Source of the DNA: Pseudopithomyces maydicus
Taxonomy: Eukaryota > Ascomycota > Dothideomycetes > Pleosporales > Didymosphaeriaceae
NCBI GenBank assembly: GCA_026873275.1
Contig: JANTUC010000001.1
Coordinates: 1,364,001-1,428,000, forward strand
Length of the DNA: 64,000 bases
Direction: 5' to 3'
The number at the start of each line of letters is the position of its first letter. Position 1 is the first letter of the stretch. This document shows, piece by piece, positions 1 to 11,171 of this stretch. The notes beneath the pieces are model-generated. The model was given only the letters and a program-made list of their open reading frames with translations. It was not told where the DNA came from and searched no databases. Position numbers and translations under genes: made by a program.

Positions 1-1758
1 CGCGACCTTGTGCGTGTTCGGGTCCCCACTAATGACGAAGCTCGCATAATAGCTATGGTATATCTCCGCGATCTCGGGGAACTCCACATTCGTGTGCCCG
101 TTGAAGTACGCAGTATCGCTCGCGTGCGGGACACCCATGTGAACCTTTGCTCTGTTCGGTGTGTTGAACCGCGCTTTATATACCGGTGCGTCGGCAAGCG
201 CAAGCCGGTGCGCTGTCTCCTGCACGGGGCAGATGTACGAGTAGTCGCCGTAGGCGGCGCTGATCCGTTCAAATTGCGTGGAAACAAAGCGGCCTTCGTG
301 GCTGGAATATGGGCCTTTATGATTCGAAGGGTCGGGATAGAGTGATTCGAGCTCTGTGAGATCAGCAGGTGTGAGGCCGGGGAGAAGGTTAGACATGAAC
401 GACGTGAATTCGGAGTTTGTATTGAGGTCCTTAGGAACGAACCCCTTTCCTTCGTCGTTGACTGAGGTGACGAGGAGGGGGACCTTGAAAAATGTGCCGT
501 CGATGCCGGATTGAGAACCGGATTTTTCGAGCAAGGGACCAGGATGGCTGGGCTGCCATGGCCAGGTAATGTTATAGTTGGATGCGGTGTAAATTTTGCC
601 TGAAGCGAGGCGGAACTTTTCCATTGGCACATTGCGAAGACATTCGATGGTTTCGGCGTTGGTGCTGTTGATTTTGATGGGGCACTGAACCGTTCTCATG
701 AACTCGTTGTAATAGCGTTCATAGAGCGGATAGCTGGGCGAGGGAAATGATCGTGCGGTCGGACCTCCAGAGGCGATGATGGCCTGACTGAAAAGCTTTT
801 TGCCTTCCGTGTCCCCGTAATCATGGAAAAGATGAAGACCAACGGCATGAGCCCCAGCAGACTGACCACCTATAGTAACTCGATCCGGGTCGCCGCCAAA
901 ATCTGCGAGATACTTCTGTAAAAACTCAAGCGACTGTCTCTGATCCCGCATCCCCAGGTTCAGCAGTCCTTCTTCCTCAAAAAGCTTACTGGGAAAACTG
1001 CCCAAAGCCCCTAATCGGTATTGCACAGTCACAGCCATGAGTGGCTCCTGACTTTTCGAAACGAAAGTCGGCCCATCCAAAGCTCTTCCATCCCCAATAA
1101 CGAAGGACCCGCCGTGGAAAAATACGAAAACTGGCAGCTTCTGTGTGAACGGGACTCCTGGCGGTCGATACAGATTCATCGTCAAGCAAGCCTCGGAATG
1201 TTTGTTGGGATCCCATCCCCAATTCTGCATACATGTTTTGCCATAGTTTGTCGCATCCTTCGTGCCGGTGAACTGTGTGGGCCAGTCCGGAATCCGGAAT
1301 CTCTGCTCCCCAACAGGTTGTTTCGAATACTCGATACCCAACCACGCATCAGTCTGTCTCTCTAGCATCACATTCCTGCTGTTTTTGACAATCTTCGTCC
1401 CGCGAAACTTGCCATACCCGGGTAGCTTGACGACCAGCGGATCAAGTTCCCGTCTTCCCAGGTGTGTTGCTAGGAATATAAACGCGCCCAGTAGAAAGCA
1501 GCTTAGCACTATCCGACGCCTCTGTCTTGTCCAAAACGTTTGTCTCCTATACCTGAAAGCCGCGAAACCCGGCTCATCCGTCGGTAGCAAAGGCGCAAAA
1601 CTTGACGTAGACGCGCTAAACCCTGGAATGTTGTCACTACTGCCATCGCTCTGGGCCAGTAAAGGTGTGGCTGATCTCGACCGCGACATTTTGTCAGGCT
1701 GTGGTGTTTCCGCGAGACCCTTCCTTCTGTGGAGAGACGGAGACCGAGTAGAAGACAT
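1..1758 (-). CDS. Type-B carboxylesterase, membrane-anchored, 3' end outside window
   Basis: An uninterrupted frame of 586 codons starts with ATG at 1758 and runs off the left edge, so the C-terminus is missing. It encodes a carboxylesterase/lipase of the alpha/beta-hydrolase fold that would hydrolyse carboxylic esters. A basic, Ser-rich N-terminus of about 80 residues is followed by one hydrophobic segment (about 82-99) preceded by Arg residues, the pattern of a type II signal anchor with the enzyme domain on the lumenal or outer side. The oxyanion-hole motif HGG is at 215-217. The nucleophile elbow GGQSAG has Ser300. A GVPHASD motif near the left edge supplies the likely catalytic His. No intron is needed. 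The family is sure; the substrate cannot be told. Confidence 0.9.
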   Translation of the reverse strand, partial: MSSTRSPSLHRRKGLAETPQPDKMSRSRSATPLLAQSDGSSDNIPGFSASTSSFAPLLPTDEPGFAAFRYRRQTFWTRQRRRIVLSCFLLGAFIFLATHLGRRELDPLVVKLPGYGKFRGTKIVKNSRNVMLERQTDAWLGIEYSKQPVGEQRFRIPDWPTQFTGTKDATNYGKTCMQNWGWDPNKHSEACLTMNLYRPPGVPFTQKLPVFVFFHGGSFVIGDGRALDGPTFVSKSQEPLMAVTVQYRLGALGSFPSKLFEEEGLLNLGMRDQRQSLEFLQKYLADFGGDPDRVTIGGQSAGAHAVGLHLFHDYGDTEGKKLFSQAIIASGGPTARSFPSPSYPLYERYYNEFMRTVQCPIKINSTNAETIECLRNVPMEKFRLASGKIYTASNYNITWPWQPSHPGPLLEKSGSQSGIDGTFFKVPLLVTSVNDEGKGFVPKDLNTNSEFTSFMSNLLPGLTPADLTELESLYPDPSNHKGPYSSHEGRFVSTQFERISAAYGDYSYICPVQETAHRLALADAPVYKARFNTPNRAKVHMGVPHASDTAYFNGHTNVEFPEIAEIYHSYYASFVISGDPNTHKVA

Positions 1759-2506
1759 GGCCCATTAGTTCAAACGATGCAAAGGATCTAATCGGCATCA
1801 AGCACTCAGCTGGAGACCGGGCCGTGAACGCTAGGCTTGATTTGGCTTGGTCAAAGCTTGGTTAGTGCTTAGCAAGGCTTGTTTTTGCTTGTGTTGGTGG
1901 GCTAGAGCGGTCCATGTGGGTCCGTGCCATACGCAGTGTAAGATAGTGTGCTGCTGAAAGGCCCGATGGTTTGAATGTCCGACCGTCAGGCGCGTCGCTG
2001 GAGTTAATTAAGGGGTCAAACCAGAGGTTTCCAAGACCGTCGACTGGTTTAAGGCGAAGGTTTGACGGCCCAGGAAGGCTGTGCTGCAGTTGTATCACCG
2101 TACCACAGAACACACCCAGGCCAGGTGGGCGCGAAGTGGCATGCCAAGATGCCAATGGATTCGACATTTCCAACATGACGTCTAGCGCCCAGGATCCTGA
2201 TAGGTTCTCCACGGGGAACTGCATGTACCATTACGCGCGTCCGTGAGGCTGTGTTGGTCTGACGTTTTGCTTGGGGGACGTATGTACTGCAGCAACTTTT
2301 TCACTCCGCATATCTGCCCCCATGCCGCTTATGCCTGACGGACAGCTCCCGCCAATGACGACATTGTGTCTCTTTATAGGGCAACGGCTGTGTGGTCGTA
2401 ATTTCAATTGCGTGACGCGGGCGAAAGGGATACCGATAAATGGCGCAACCCACTCACGCACACACACTCTACATGTGGGAGATTGAACCGCTCTGGTCAC
2501 TTTTTA
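1759..2506. other. Intergenic, no recognised gene
   Basis: This stretch separates the start of the esterase from the 3' end of the HET gene. Several short open frames exist on both strands, but none has a recognisable domain, splice pattern or composition bias. A run of imperfect repeats of the type CTTGGTTAG/CTTGGCTT lies around 1835-1890 and is too irregular to define a unit. Confidence 0.5.
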
Positions 2507-3918
2507 TCAAAAGCTGAATGGTCCTCTCGCATGCAATGCTCGTCTGCACAATTTCTCTGAAACAGATCTTCTGTCAAACATCGGTCCGTTCAGAAGCGTC
2601 GGTACCCCAATGCAGAGAATCCAACTCTTGGAATCAACACCTGATTGACGTAAGCTCATTCCCGATCCGTCAGCAGTAAACACATCGTTCTTGAATTGCA
2701 TTTCTTTTGTAGACAGTCCCCAGACGGACCTTTGGCCCCAGTGCTTATCCGCCACAACGTAATCAACACCTTCGGCCATGTATATCTGCCCCCTAAACTC
2801 ATCACATATGGCGCTAACCTCGAAAACAACTGGAGAAGCATTGCCGCTAGTTTCAATTTCGGCCGGTATAGAAACATGAGGCGCCATGGCTGTTTTTCGT
2901 AACACAATTTGTGCGATTGGAGTGGGCAACGATGCTTTCTCGTGTTGATACGTATCCCAATTGCCCATGACTTCGGCGATGAGAGCAAAGGAGCAAAGAC
3001 ACATGGAAGGTGCGCATGCTCTAACTATGCCAAAAGGAAGTCCTTGGTAGACGCCCCATAATCAACATCAATACAGCTTCCTTCCGTCGCCAAGGAAAGA
3101 AGTGAATATATCCTGTCTCGGGCAATGCTGCAGCCTTGTTCAGGAAAGCTGTAAAGGAGACTAATCAAGGATGCACGCTTTATTGGTTTGTTGCCTTTAA
3201 TATGTTCTAGGTATCTGCGACTTTTCATCGGCATCTGGTTGCCCAAAAGAATGGCGTATTCGTAAAGTTGAGTGAGCTTGGAGACGTTCAGATCTGTGTC
3301 GCCTGCAAGAAGGCTACAACTTCTTGACAAGGCGATCTCCTGTGTGATCCAAGCGCGCCCCCAATACTTGTGTCGTACGAGTACCTCCCAACCCAGCGCA
3401 GGCGAGGCAAGGGCGCGGTGGAAATCAACGTCGGCCGGGAAAGCAAGGGCCGCGGTTCGAAATAAAGCAGCTAAATCAGCGTTTTTACCAAGCCAAACAA
3501 TCACGTGGTCGGCTGTTGCATATATCTTTCCCATCTGTGCGACTTGATGATTGCGTTCCTTGATGTTAGTTTGATCGATGCAAAGCGCATCAATCCAGAA
3601 CCACCGAAGCGGGAACTTAGCACGAGCAACATCCAAGAAATCCCATAAGTTGAGGCGGACCAAGGTTCTCTTGCCATTCAACACGATCCAGCGGGACGGG
3701 TTGGGCTTGCCCCAGGTGTACGAAAGACACATGTATGGAATGGAATCGACTTTTTCATTGATGACTTCACATCGTACGTAGCCATCCTTGTTCAAGTCTG
3801 GAAGAGCTCGTAATAGACGTATGAATGGGTTGTCGCGATCTAATGCCTGATGCTGGAAATCTGGAAGACGGGGCTTAAATTCGCTGATAGGCCAGTCGGT
3901 CGAATCGAGATCAGCCAT
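2507..3918 (-). CDS. HET-domain protein, reading frame interrupted
   Basis: The first open part (3918 down to 3025, 297 codons) has the heterokaryon-incompatibility (HET) domain: CLSYTWG at 64-70, FWIDALCIDQTN at 107-118, and the IVWLG and WGRAWITQE blocks. HET proteins mediate non-self recognition and cell death in filamentous fungi. The frame stops directly after DFLLA. The next frame continues without delay (IVRACAPSMCLCS and 158 further codons, ending at 2507) as a plausible C-terminal region. One extra base in the AAAA run at 3032-3035 (TTTT in the gene) would join the parts into about 470 codons. The break may be a real inactivating mutation, common in this family, or a sequencing error. 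No splice sites bridge it. Confidence 0.8.
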
Positions 3919-4562
3919 GACAACCGAATGTGTATATTTCTTGATAGAAATTCAGTCAGCAATATCAATTAAAAGAGAAATTTTGCAAGGTTATGAGGAG
4001 GTTTCTTCGCAAATCCTGAGTATTTACAGCTGAGAGAGCCGTGATTCAGCCAGCTCAGCCGCACCTCAACGAACCTCGCGTCGCATCTCGCGTAACCTCA
4101 TGCATCAAAAAGAAATTCAAAGTCGTACAAGGCCATCTCTGGGAAAAAAGTAAATACGTTAGAATTTGATGATAAGCAGGATTGATAAGTTCAAAGGGCC
4201 TGCTTCCCTAACAGGAACCATCGTCTCGGTAAAATGTTTTTCCGGTATCTTGGTGGTGTAAGCCCAGCTCGAAGATACTGGCTACCCGCGGCTAAAAACC
4301 AGACACAGTGTCGTGCAAAACCCTCAAATTTCTCGCTAGAGCTATTATGAATGTTTTGATGTGGCAATCACAACCGCGCAAGCGGTTAGATGAGGCGTTG
4401 CAACCAAATCATGATGACGACATGACGAGCGTGTGTTGCGCCCTCTGACAGCGTATGGTCTTTATAAAAGACAGACATAATCACATCTATTGGTGACCTA
4501 AATCCAAATACAAATCAATAAATCCTTTGACTACTCTCTATATTGTGTACTGAATTACTAGA
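3919..4562. other. Divergent promoter region between HET and SDR genes
   Basis: The two flanking genes are transcribed away from each other, so this 644-bp region must hold both promoters. A clear TATA element (TATAAAA) lies at 4463-4469, about 95 bp upstream of the dehydrogenase start codon. No open frame of interest was seen. Confidence 0.55.
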
Positions 4563-5597
4563 ATGGCCTCCTTAATCACCGGCAACAAGTTCGACCCTAA
4601 CAAAGACATTCCCGACCTGAGCGGCAAGGTAAGCCATCTTTCAGCCTCTTTCTAGATAGATATTGACAAATGATAGGTATATGTCGTAACAGGTGGATCT
4701 GCAGGCATTGGCTTCGGCATAGTCGCACACCTTCTGCAGCACAACCCTGACAAGATCTATCTCTTATCTAACAAAGAAGAACACGCCGAAGAGGCTCAGC
4801 AAGAGCTTGCCAAGAAATGGGGTGACGCCAGCAAAGTTGAATGGCGACAGTGTAACCTTGAGTCGCTCAAGCAAACAGATGAGACGGCACGAATTTTGGC
4901 GAAAGAGCTCACTAGGCTTGACGGGCTTGTCTGCAACGCAGGATTGGGTGTTGGGCCATATAATGAGTCGCAAGACGGTCTGGATACGCACATGCAGGTC
5001 AATGTGTTTGCACAGGCACATCTTATCCTAACACTGCTACCGGTGCTACGAAAAACCAAAGACTCGCGCATTGTCTCCCAATCCTCGGACCTGCATCGTG
5101 CTGCACCATCATCAGTCAAGTTCCAGTCGCTCCAGGAGATTAACACCGATATTGGTGCTACATATCTTTACAATAGAACGAAGCTCGCGCAGATTCTCTT
5201 CTCCAGAGAGCTGATCAAGCGTATCAAGGCTGGTCAATTTGGCACCGTAAGCGATGCGGAAGGGCTGCCGTGGATCAACTCCACGCATCCAGGAGCCATT
5301 AAGACAGATCAGCAATTTCAGGCCGAGGACGCATATGGCACCCTAGGCAAGGTTGGTGTGAGAGTGGTGCGACCTTTCTTGGGGGATCCAGTGGATCAGG
5401 GTTGTCGCTCAGCGTTGTTCGCTACTACCAGTCCCGATATTGCAAAGGAGCAGATTCAGGGCGCGTACATTGTGCCTGATCGTAAGCCCACAGATCCCTC
5501 CAGCCAGGCGAAAGATGACAATCTATCGGCTAATTTGTGGAATTTGACGAAGGAAGTGCTCGAAAGCAAAATTGGGAACTTGGACTACACTATGTAA
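4563..5597 (+). CDS. Short-chain dehydrogenase/reductase (SDR)
   Basis: The gene has two exons, 4563-4628 and 4677-5597. The 48-nt intron has a GTAAGC donor and ends in TAG, and splicing gives 328 residues. The protein is a classical NAD(P)-dependent SDR: cofactor motif TGGSAGIG at 27-34, structural NAG at 109-111, serines at 156-159, and catalytic Tyr187 and Lys191 in YNRTK. It has no signal peptide or membrane segment and is probably cytosolic. The overall form resembles the fungal retinol-dehydrogenase/WW-oxidoreductase-like SDRs, whose substrates are mostly unknown. A TATA box lies about 95 bp upstream. Without splicing, the first codons before TGGSAG would be lost, which fixes the intron. 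Confidence 0.88.
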
Positions 5598-6224
5598 AAT
5601 ACGGATAGCAGTACCGTCACAATGGGATAATCAATGTCAGACTGGGAGAATCATGTCACTATTATAATGTGAGTAGTGATGACAAACACAATAATTCCAC
5701 GCCCTATGTATCTACTCTAAAAGGTAATAATCTACTTACTGTAGATCGCAGTGATTTACAACAGGGCGTGGTCACACCCATAGCACCTCACAGTAGGTAA
5801 GGTGTCGTTGCGATAGAAGCCAATCAGAATCATTGTTAACGTCACACCATGATAAACCTTACTCCATTTCGCACATATATTAGTCTGTGTATTTGTAAGA
5901 CACGTTGCGAATACTGCAAGTAATTACATTGACCATAGGGCGCGCTTGTCCGTCTTCGCCAACGCTAAGTTGACGTCATGCCGCATTGGGCGATCGGGGC
6001 AGCTCACTACTCTACAAAGAATGGTAAACGAGCAACCATGAACCAGTCGTAAACTGAAGAACACAGTTCAGTTGAACATAAAAGGCTGGTATATTCGCAA
6101 AGTCCCCACAATCATATTGCACAAACAATAACTTTTCATCTGTCGTACCTACATACTGCAATTCTTAACACGCGCCAACACGCCAGCACTGCTCCAGTAA
6201 CCTTGATTAAACACCACAACCATC
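5598..6224. other. Intergenic with promoter of the dehalogenase gene
   Basis: No coding sequence was seen. An AT-rich CATAAAAGG element near 6078 is a possible TATA box about 145 bp before the next start codon. Confidence 0.45.
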
Positions 6225-7074
6225 ATGTCCAAGCTCACAGACTTCAAACTTCTCTCCTTTGACGTTTACGGCACCCTTATCGACTATGAGCGCGGCGTCC
6301 TTGCTAACCTCGAGCCGTCCCTCCGCAACGCCGATAATCTCGATCCCAAGTCCATTCTTGAAATATCCCAACCTATCTTCACCAACGCTACAATCGAAAA
6401 CCCACGCCAAAAATACTCTGACCTGCTTACCGCATGCCACCCACAGATCATCCAAAAGCTCGGCCTGCCGGCGCCCACCGAGGAAGAAAGCCGCGCATTC
6501 GGCGCTAGCGTCGGCACGTGGCCTGCATGGAAAGATACCGTGGAAGCGCTGCGGAGGCTAAAGAAGAATTATAAGATGGTGGTGCTGAGTAATGTTGATA
6601 TTGCAAGCTTTGAGGAGAATAATAAGAATTCGTTGGACGGGTTTGAGTGGGATCTGGTTTTGACAGCGGAAGAGATCGGGAGTTATAAGCCGGATCTGAG
6701 GAACTTTGAGTACATGTTCAAGCAGGTAAGTTATAGTCTTTGCTTACCCAACACGCCGCAGACATAGATCGTTTGTGTATAATTGATCTGCGCGAAGGTT
6801 TTTTCTAGGCATGCTGATTGGTAGATCTATGACTAATTTGGTTAAACAGGTAAAAGAGAAGTTTAGTGTAGAGAGGCATGAGGTGTTGCAGACTGCACAA
6901 AGCCAGTTCCATGACCATCATCCGGCGAAGGAGCTGGGGATGAAAAGCTCATGGATCTATCGCCCAGGTTCTGTTATTGGCAACCGGAAAGATCCTGTGT
7001 ATACATGGAAATTTGATGAGTTAGCAGATATGGCTGATGCAGTTGAAGAGGAGCTGAGGGCAATTGGGAAATAG
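6225..7074 (+). CDS. Haloacid dehalogenase, type II (HAD superfamily)
   Basis: Two exons, 6225-6725 and 6850-7074, encode 241 residues; the 124-nt intron starts GTAAGT and ends AACAG. The HAD signatures are in order: motif I FDVYGT with nucleophile Asp13, motif II LSNVD with Ser122-Asn123, and motif III SYKPD with Lys155. The C-terminal part (FHDHHPAKELG, then WIYRPG) matches the motif IV region as it appears in fungal type-II haloacid dehalogenases. The family hydrolyses the carbon-halogen bond of 2-haloacids, but many fungal members are untested and could be general phosphatases or dehalogenases. The protein is soluble. The neighbouring SDR is on the same strand, but a 627-bp gap argues against a shared transcript. 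Confidence 0.88.
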
Positions 7075-7812
7075 AGAGGGGCTTTGACATGATATCTAGC
7101 CTTTTAAGTCATTTTGACTCTTATTCTTAAGCCAAGTAACAGAATACTTTATTTTTGTCTTTTTGAATGATCAACTATCGCTTATCCTAGCGATATGCCA
7201 TATATAAGCCCTACGAATCATAGGAAATCCTGCGTCTCAATATTTTCTAAAACGCTTCCTCGGTTGTGCTTGGAAAAAACAAATTGCGTCATTCAGGTGC
7301 GCATATACCCTCATGCCTTGGAACATCATGGAAGTTCAAGCTGGTAATTGGTTAACTTCATGATTGTAGTCATTTGTTAGCTTGATGTTTGTATGTGCAA
7401 AATCGGAGTAGACATATATAACATAGCTTTTGACATACTTTATTCTAGATTCAAACATAATTTATATGTTCTTTCGTAGTATCTTGTTGCTTACAGAATT
7501 ATGAGCACCTGACCGTTTGATTCTGGAGTTCACATGTGACTCGGTCCTTCACTGTGGCTGCGGCTACATTAGCTAAGCAAGTCGCGTTTACGAATGATTG
7601 CCTAAAAGTCGCGTTTACTAATGACTGCCTAAAGGTCCGTGCCTCTAGCATCATGGAGTCTCTTAGATCCCTATATAAGCACTCTTCCTCACGCCCACTA
7701 TTTTCTCGAACAGACTCATTGTCGAACTCACCCTCGCAACTCGATCCACAACCTACAGTCGATTCACCATTTTTAAAGAAAGACGCCAACAAAAAAACAA
7801 CACCGCAACAAG
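7075..7812. other. Intergenic with promoter of the RRM gene
   Basis: No gene was recognised. A TATATAA element lies at 7672-7678, 135 bp before the next start codon. Just upstream of it sits a 27-bp tandem duplication (see the repeat entry). Confidence 0.5.
7580..7633. repeat. 27-bp tandem duplication upstream of the RRM gene
   Basis: Two adjacent 27-bp copies (7580-7606 and 7607-7633) begin AGTCGCGTTTAC and end TGCCTAAA, with two mismatches. They lie about 40 bp upstream of a TATA element and could be duplicated factor-binding sites. Confidence 0.7.
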
Positions 7813-9045
7813 ATGTCGACTCTTATTCGAGCCCGCTCACTCCCTTTCGATACTGACCCGGCCACTGTATATAACCAGATTCTCGGAAGGAACAGCGGCA
7901 TCCAGGAAATTGTGATGGCCGAAGGTGGTGACATGTATTGCTACATCGATACACCTGAGAACGCACAAGACATTGCTCGTCGCAACGGCGTATTCACTAT
8001 GTCTCGGTTCAGCAATGCGAACACAAAACTGTCGGTAGAGCTGGTGTCAATTTCAGATGCACCTGCAGATGATGCCATTTCCATGCGACTGTCCGACTTT
8101 CTACGCGACGAGAAGAACGCGCTTCGAACAAAGACTGTCCAGTTCCGTCAGTTGCCAACGAACAACACCATCTCAAATGTAAAAGAGATGATAGAGGAGT
8201 CGGGTCTTGAAAATGGCGGGTTCAATGACGATTCGAACCCTGGCGTAGTGCATATCGACTCAAACTCAGGTTCCGGGATAGCTCTTGCCCGATTCTCATC
8301 CGTTTCGGCTGCTATGGAAATTGTACTCTGTTACAACGGTTACTACTGGAAAAACTCCACAGTATACCTCGAGTGCGTCCCGGACTCGGAAATGGATGTC
8401 CCGATGGATAATCAACAATACGGTGGCTCAACTTCCACCATGTTCATTGGCGCAGTCAAGCCAGGAGCTTCGAAAGAGGATATTCGGAAGCTGTTCGAAC
8501 CACATGTTCCAAAGGACATCAATATGCCACCAGGAAAGCGGTGTGCTTTTGTGTTTCTACCTCGGAATGCGGCTGAGAAGTTTATGAACGACTTTCCAAA
8601 TGGAAAGCGATATGATGGTTGGACATATCGTGTTCAGTTTTCCCAAAAGGATAAGAAGCGAAGGGAACGGCACTCGCCTTATGTCTCGACCGCTCCTGCT
8701 CCTGCACATTCAGTTAATGATACGGTCACCCTTGCTTCTTCTGTCAGCATCGCAACTGCACCGGCCGCTCCGATCGATCAGGGTATAAAAGATGTGACAG
8801 CACACAAGAAAGACGACAAGCTTTCAACCGTACGTCTCAGCGGATTCTACGCCAGCACCACCGAGCAACAGATTCACGATCTCTGCAAGTTCAACAAGAT
8901 CAATCCCATCGTAATTCACATGGGTAATGGCCAAGCGGACTTGTTGTTTCACATGAAGAATCAAGCCGAGGACGCTGAACTGTTCCTGAACCAGAAGAAG
9001 ATCCAGGGACAAAAGAAGAAGCTCTTGGCTGTGAAGCTTGGTTGA
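7813..9045 (+). CDS. RNA-binding protein with four RRM-like domains
   Basis: A single exon encodes 410 residues. Four stretches have the beta-alpha-beta spacing of RNA recognition motifs, at about residues 4-78, 107-190, 208-282 and 347-408. The RNP-1-like strands are degenerate (for example CAFVFLP in the third). A basic linker KKRRERH follows the third domain, and a Ser/Ala/Pro-rich stretch separates it from the fourth. The likely role is binding of RNA, possibly in the nucleus or stress granules; no specific orthologue is recognised. The AACAAAACAACACCGCAACAAG leader before the ATG is a typical purine-rich fungal 5' UTR. Start and stop are clear. Confidence 0.75.
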   Translation: MSTLIRARSLPFDTDPATVYNQILGRNSGIQEIVMAEGGDMYCYIDTPENAQDIARRNGVFTMSRFSNANTKLSVELVSISDAPADDAISMRLSDFLRDEKNALRTKTVQFRQLPTNNTISNVKEMIEESGLENGGFNDDSNPGVVHIDSNSGSGIALARFSSVSAAMEIVLCYNGYYWKNSTVYLECVPDSEMDVPMDNQQYGGSTSTMFIGAVKPGASKEDIRKLFEPHVPKDINMPPGKRCAFVFLPRNAAEKFMNDFPNGKRYDGWTYRVQFSQKDKKRRERHSPYVSTAPAPAHSVNDTVTLASSVSIATAPAAPIDQGIKDVTAHKKDDKLSTVRLSGFYASTTEQQIHDLCKFNKINPIVIHMGNGQADLLFHMKNQAEDAELFLNQKKIQGQKKKLLAVKLG

Positions 9046-10508
9046 AGAATTCCGATTGTTTCTTCTAGCATTCTTCATGAGGAATCGTCTGTGAGAACAA
9101 TGAAGACGCTGGATAAGTTCGGGAATTTCTGGGAGGAAGGCCTTTCTTACGTTTCTTTCTCACTTTATTGTTTCCCCTTTACTGTTTCATGTTTCTCTCC
9201 ACTCCAAGAAGAAGTTGTTAGTCAACAAGAATGGTTGACTTCAAACATGGTGTTTTTTTGAAGGGTTTTTCTCAGCCTATAGTATATATATCATGACCAA
9301 TAAAACAAACTCCCAATTTCCATCCCATAACCTGCAACATAAAGATAGAATTTTAAGTGATTTAGCCATGCGCATAAAACTTCAGGAAGAATTACTAAAG
9401 TAAAAGCTAAAATGTGATCTTGTTTCTGAAAGGATGAGGTCTTTGAGACAATTACTTTACTTCTGTATGGTGATCGGCTTTTCTACTGATTCATTTCTGT
9501 ACTAAACGAAAATGTTTTCCCCCAATTGTTGGGATAGTAACCCCTCCGCTGGTTTCATCGAACGGTGGTTCTTTGCGACGTTGGGGCTGAGCGTGTTCCA
9601 TAGCGTACCGAATAACCGTTGACAACGCCAGTTGAGCGGGCCGTTAAAGATGTGAAACTCTGGTATATATGACCTTCTGTCTGAACAAAAAAACAATGCA
9701 TGCAGCCACGACTTAAAAATCATGGTATTCATATGCCTCCGAAATACACTACCGATAGGCGGCCCAGTGAGGACCGAATGGATAATGATCGTTAATGGGC
9801 AGGTTTTTGAACCCCCAATTTACTATGTCAATAGCACTATCGTTTATAAAGGGGCCCTTTTGATCGTAAGTGTGGCCTATCCCATCATCACTACTTATAC
9901 CACGTTGAATGTTTCTTTCACTATGTAGAAACACGATTTGATCACCTATTTATCTATTAAAAAGTGTATTAAGAGGGTACATTCGATTGCTGTACAATTT
10001 GAAGGGTAATGGTTGGCCGATCCGTGGATACAGAACCCTGGTTGATATTGAGTCAATACTCTTTGCCCCTACACCCGCCATCATCATGAGAGGGCGCAAA
10101 TGTGGTGGGAACTGTGAAGGCTTGTGAGTTTGGTTATTGAGGATCCATTACCAGAGATCGATATTCAACTCTTCGCGCATTGTCTATAAGAGCAGGCGCT
10201 TCCCCTTCCTTGAGAAGCAAGAAAAGTATACACAAGTCATCGCCTGATCACATCCTCAAATACCCACCACTATAAAAAGTCCACTATACACATACAGCCT
10301 GAGTATAGCTCGGTACTGTCTTCTCAAAGGCAAAACTCTATCCAATCACAGCCTATCTCAACGTTTACACTACTCTGTGAGGGGGCGAAGAAGACAAAAC
10401 AAGACTCTATATCACCTCTGTCTCGTGGTGAAAGCACACTCCAAGTTGGGTTACAGAGTTCAGATTTCAGCTCGTACTCCCGAAATTGCTAGCCTGATTG
10501 TCTACGAG
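9046..10508. other. Intergenic, no recognised gene
   Basis: Only short unsupported open frames occur on both strands. TATAAAA at 10271-10277 probably serves the following unknown gene. The open frame of that gene extends upstream to 10377 without an ATG. Confidence 0.45.
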
Positions 10509-11171
10509 ATGCCTATACCAACCATCGAGAGACTTAGACAACGTCGCCAATTCTGTACTGGGCATAGAACGCGACCAGAGGCTGCATGCGACTGTGGATA
10601 TCACAAATGTTCAGACCTCAACTCGATGAAGGATAGCTACGTAAAAAACTTCATCCAAACTGCGCATACGTACCCATATCAACCATGCAAAACCCCATGT
10701 ATGGAACTATTACCGTCTTCGCAGAAAATCAATCGACCGCTGGAAATCCATCGATCACTTGGAACCAATCGAGTGCTTTATCGGTTGCCAGTCCGTCGGC
10801 AAGTGTCAATTGAGACTATAGCACCGATTATACCCTTGTGGAATTTCAGTCACGAGGCCGAACAGTCTAAAGAAGCATTGGATATGGCAGAGTGGTTATT
10901 ATACGACACTTCAGCGGGTCTTTGGCCAGATTCGTGCATCAGGGAGGCTATATTGACATCGGAATTCATTGACGCTCTTCATAACGCATGGGGCTACTTC
11001 GGATACTCCTACCAAGTGTCTGCTCCCTGGACGTCAATTCATGTTGTGGACCTGTATCATAAATCCAACGTTGAACCTCAATCACTGCCGGAATGGCTTC
11101 AGCTGGATCACGTGTGGGTGAGAGGATCAATCGACTTAATCGACATGGATATGGATGATCATTCTATATGA
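10509..11171 (+). CDS. Hypothetical protein
   Basis: An open frame of 220 codons starts with the first ATG in frame at 10509. The frame is open back to 10377 but without an ATG, so an upstream exon cannot be excluded. The product is soluble and basic in its first half, with a Cys-rich patch CDCGYHKC at about 38-45, and acidic at the C-terminus (DLIDMDMDDHS). A TATA element lies about 235 bp upstream. No domain is recognised, and there is no signal peptide or membrane segment. It lies 1.4 kb before the RiPP-type precursor gene, but nothing in the sequence links it to that locus. It could be a species-restricted gene or a chance open frame. Confidence 0.4.
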   Translation: MPIPTIERLRQRRQFCTGHRTRPEAACDCGYHKCSDLNSMKDSYVKNFIQTAHTYPYQPCKTPCMELLPSSQKINRPLEIHRSLGTNRVLYRLPVRRQVSIETIAPIIPLWNFSHEAEQSKEALDMAEWLLYDTSAGLWPDSCIREAILTSEFIDALHNAWGYFGYSYQVSAPWTSIHVVDLYHKSNVEPQSLPEWLQLDHVWVRGSIDLIDMDMDDHSI

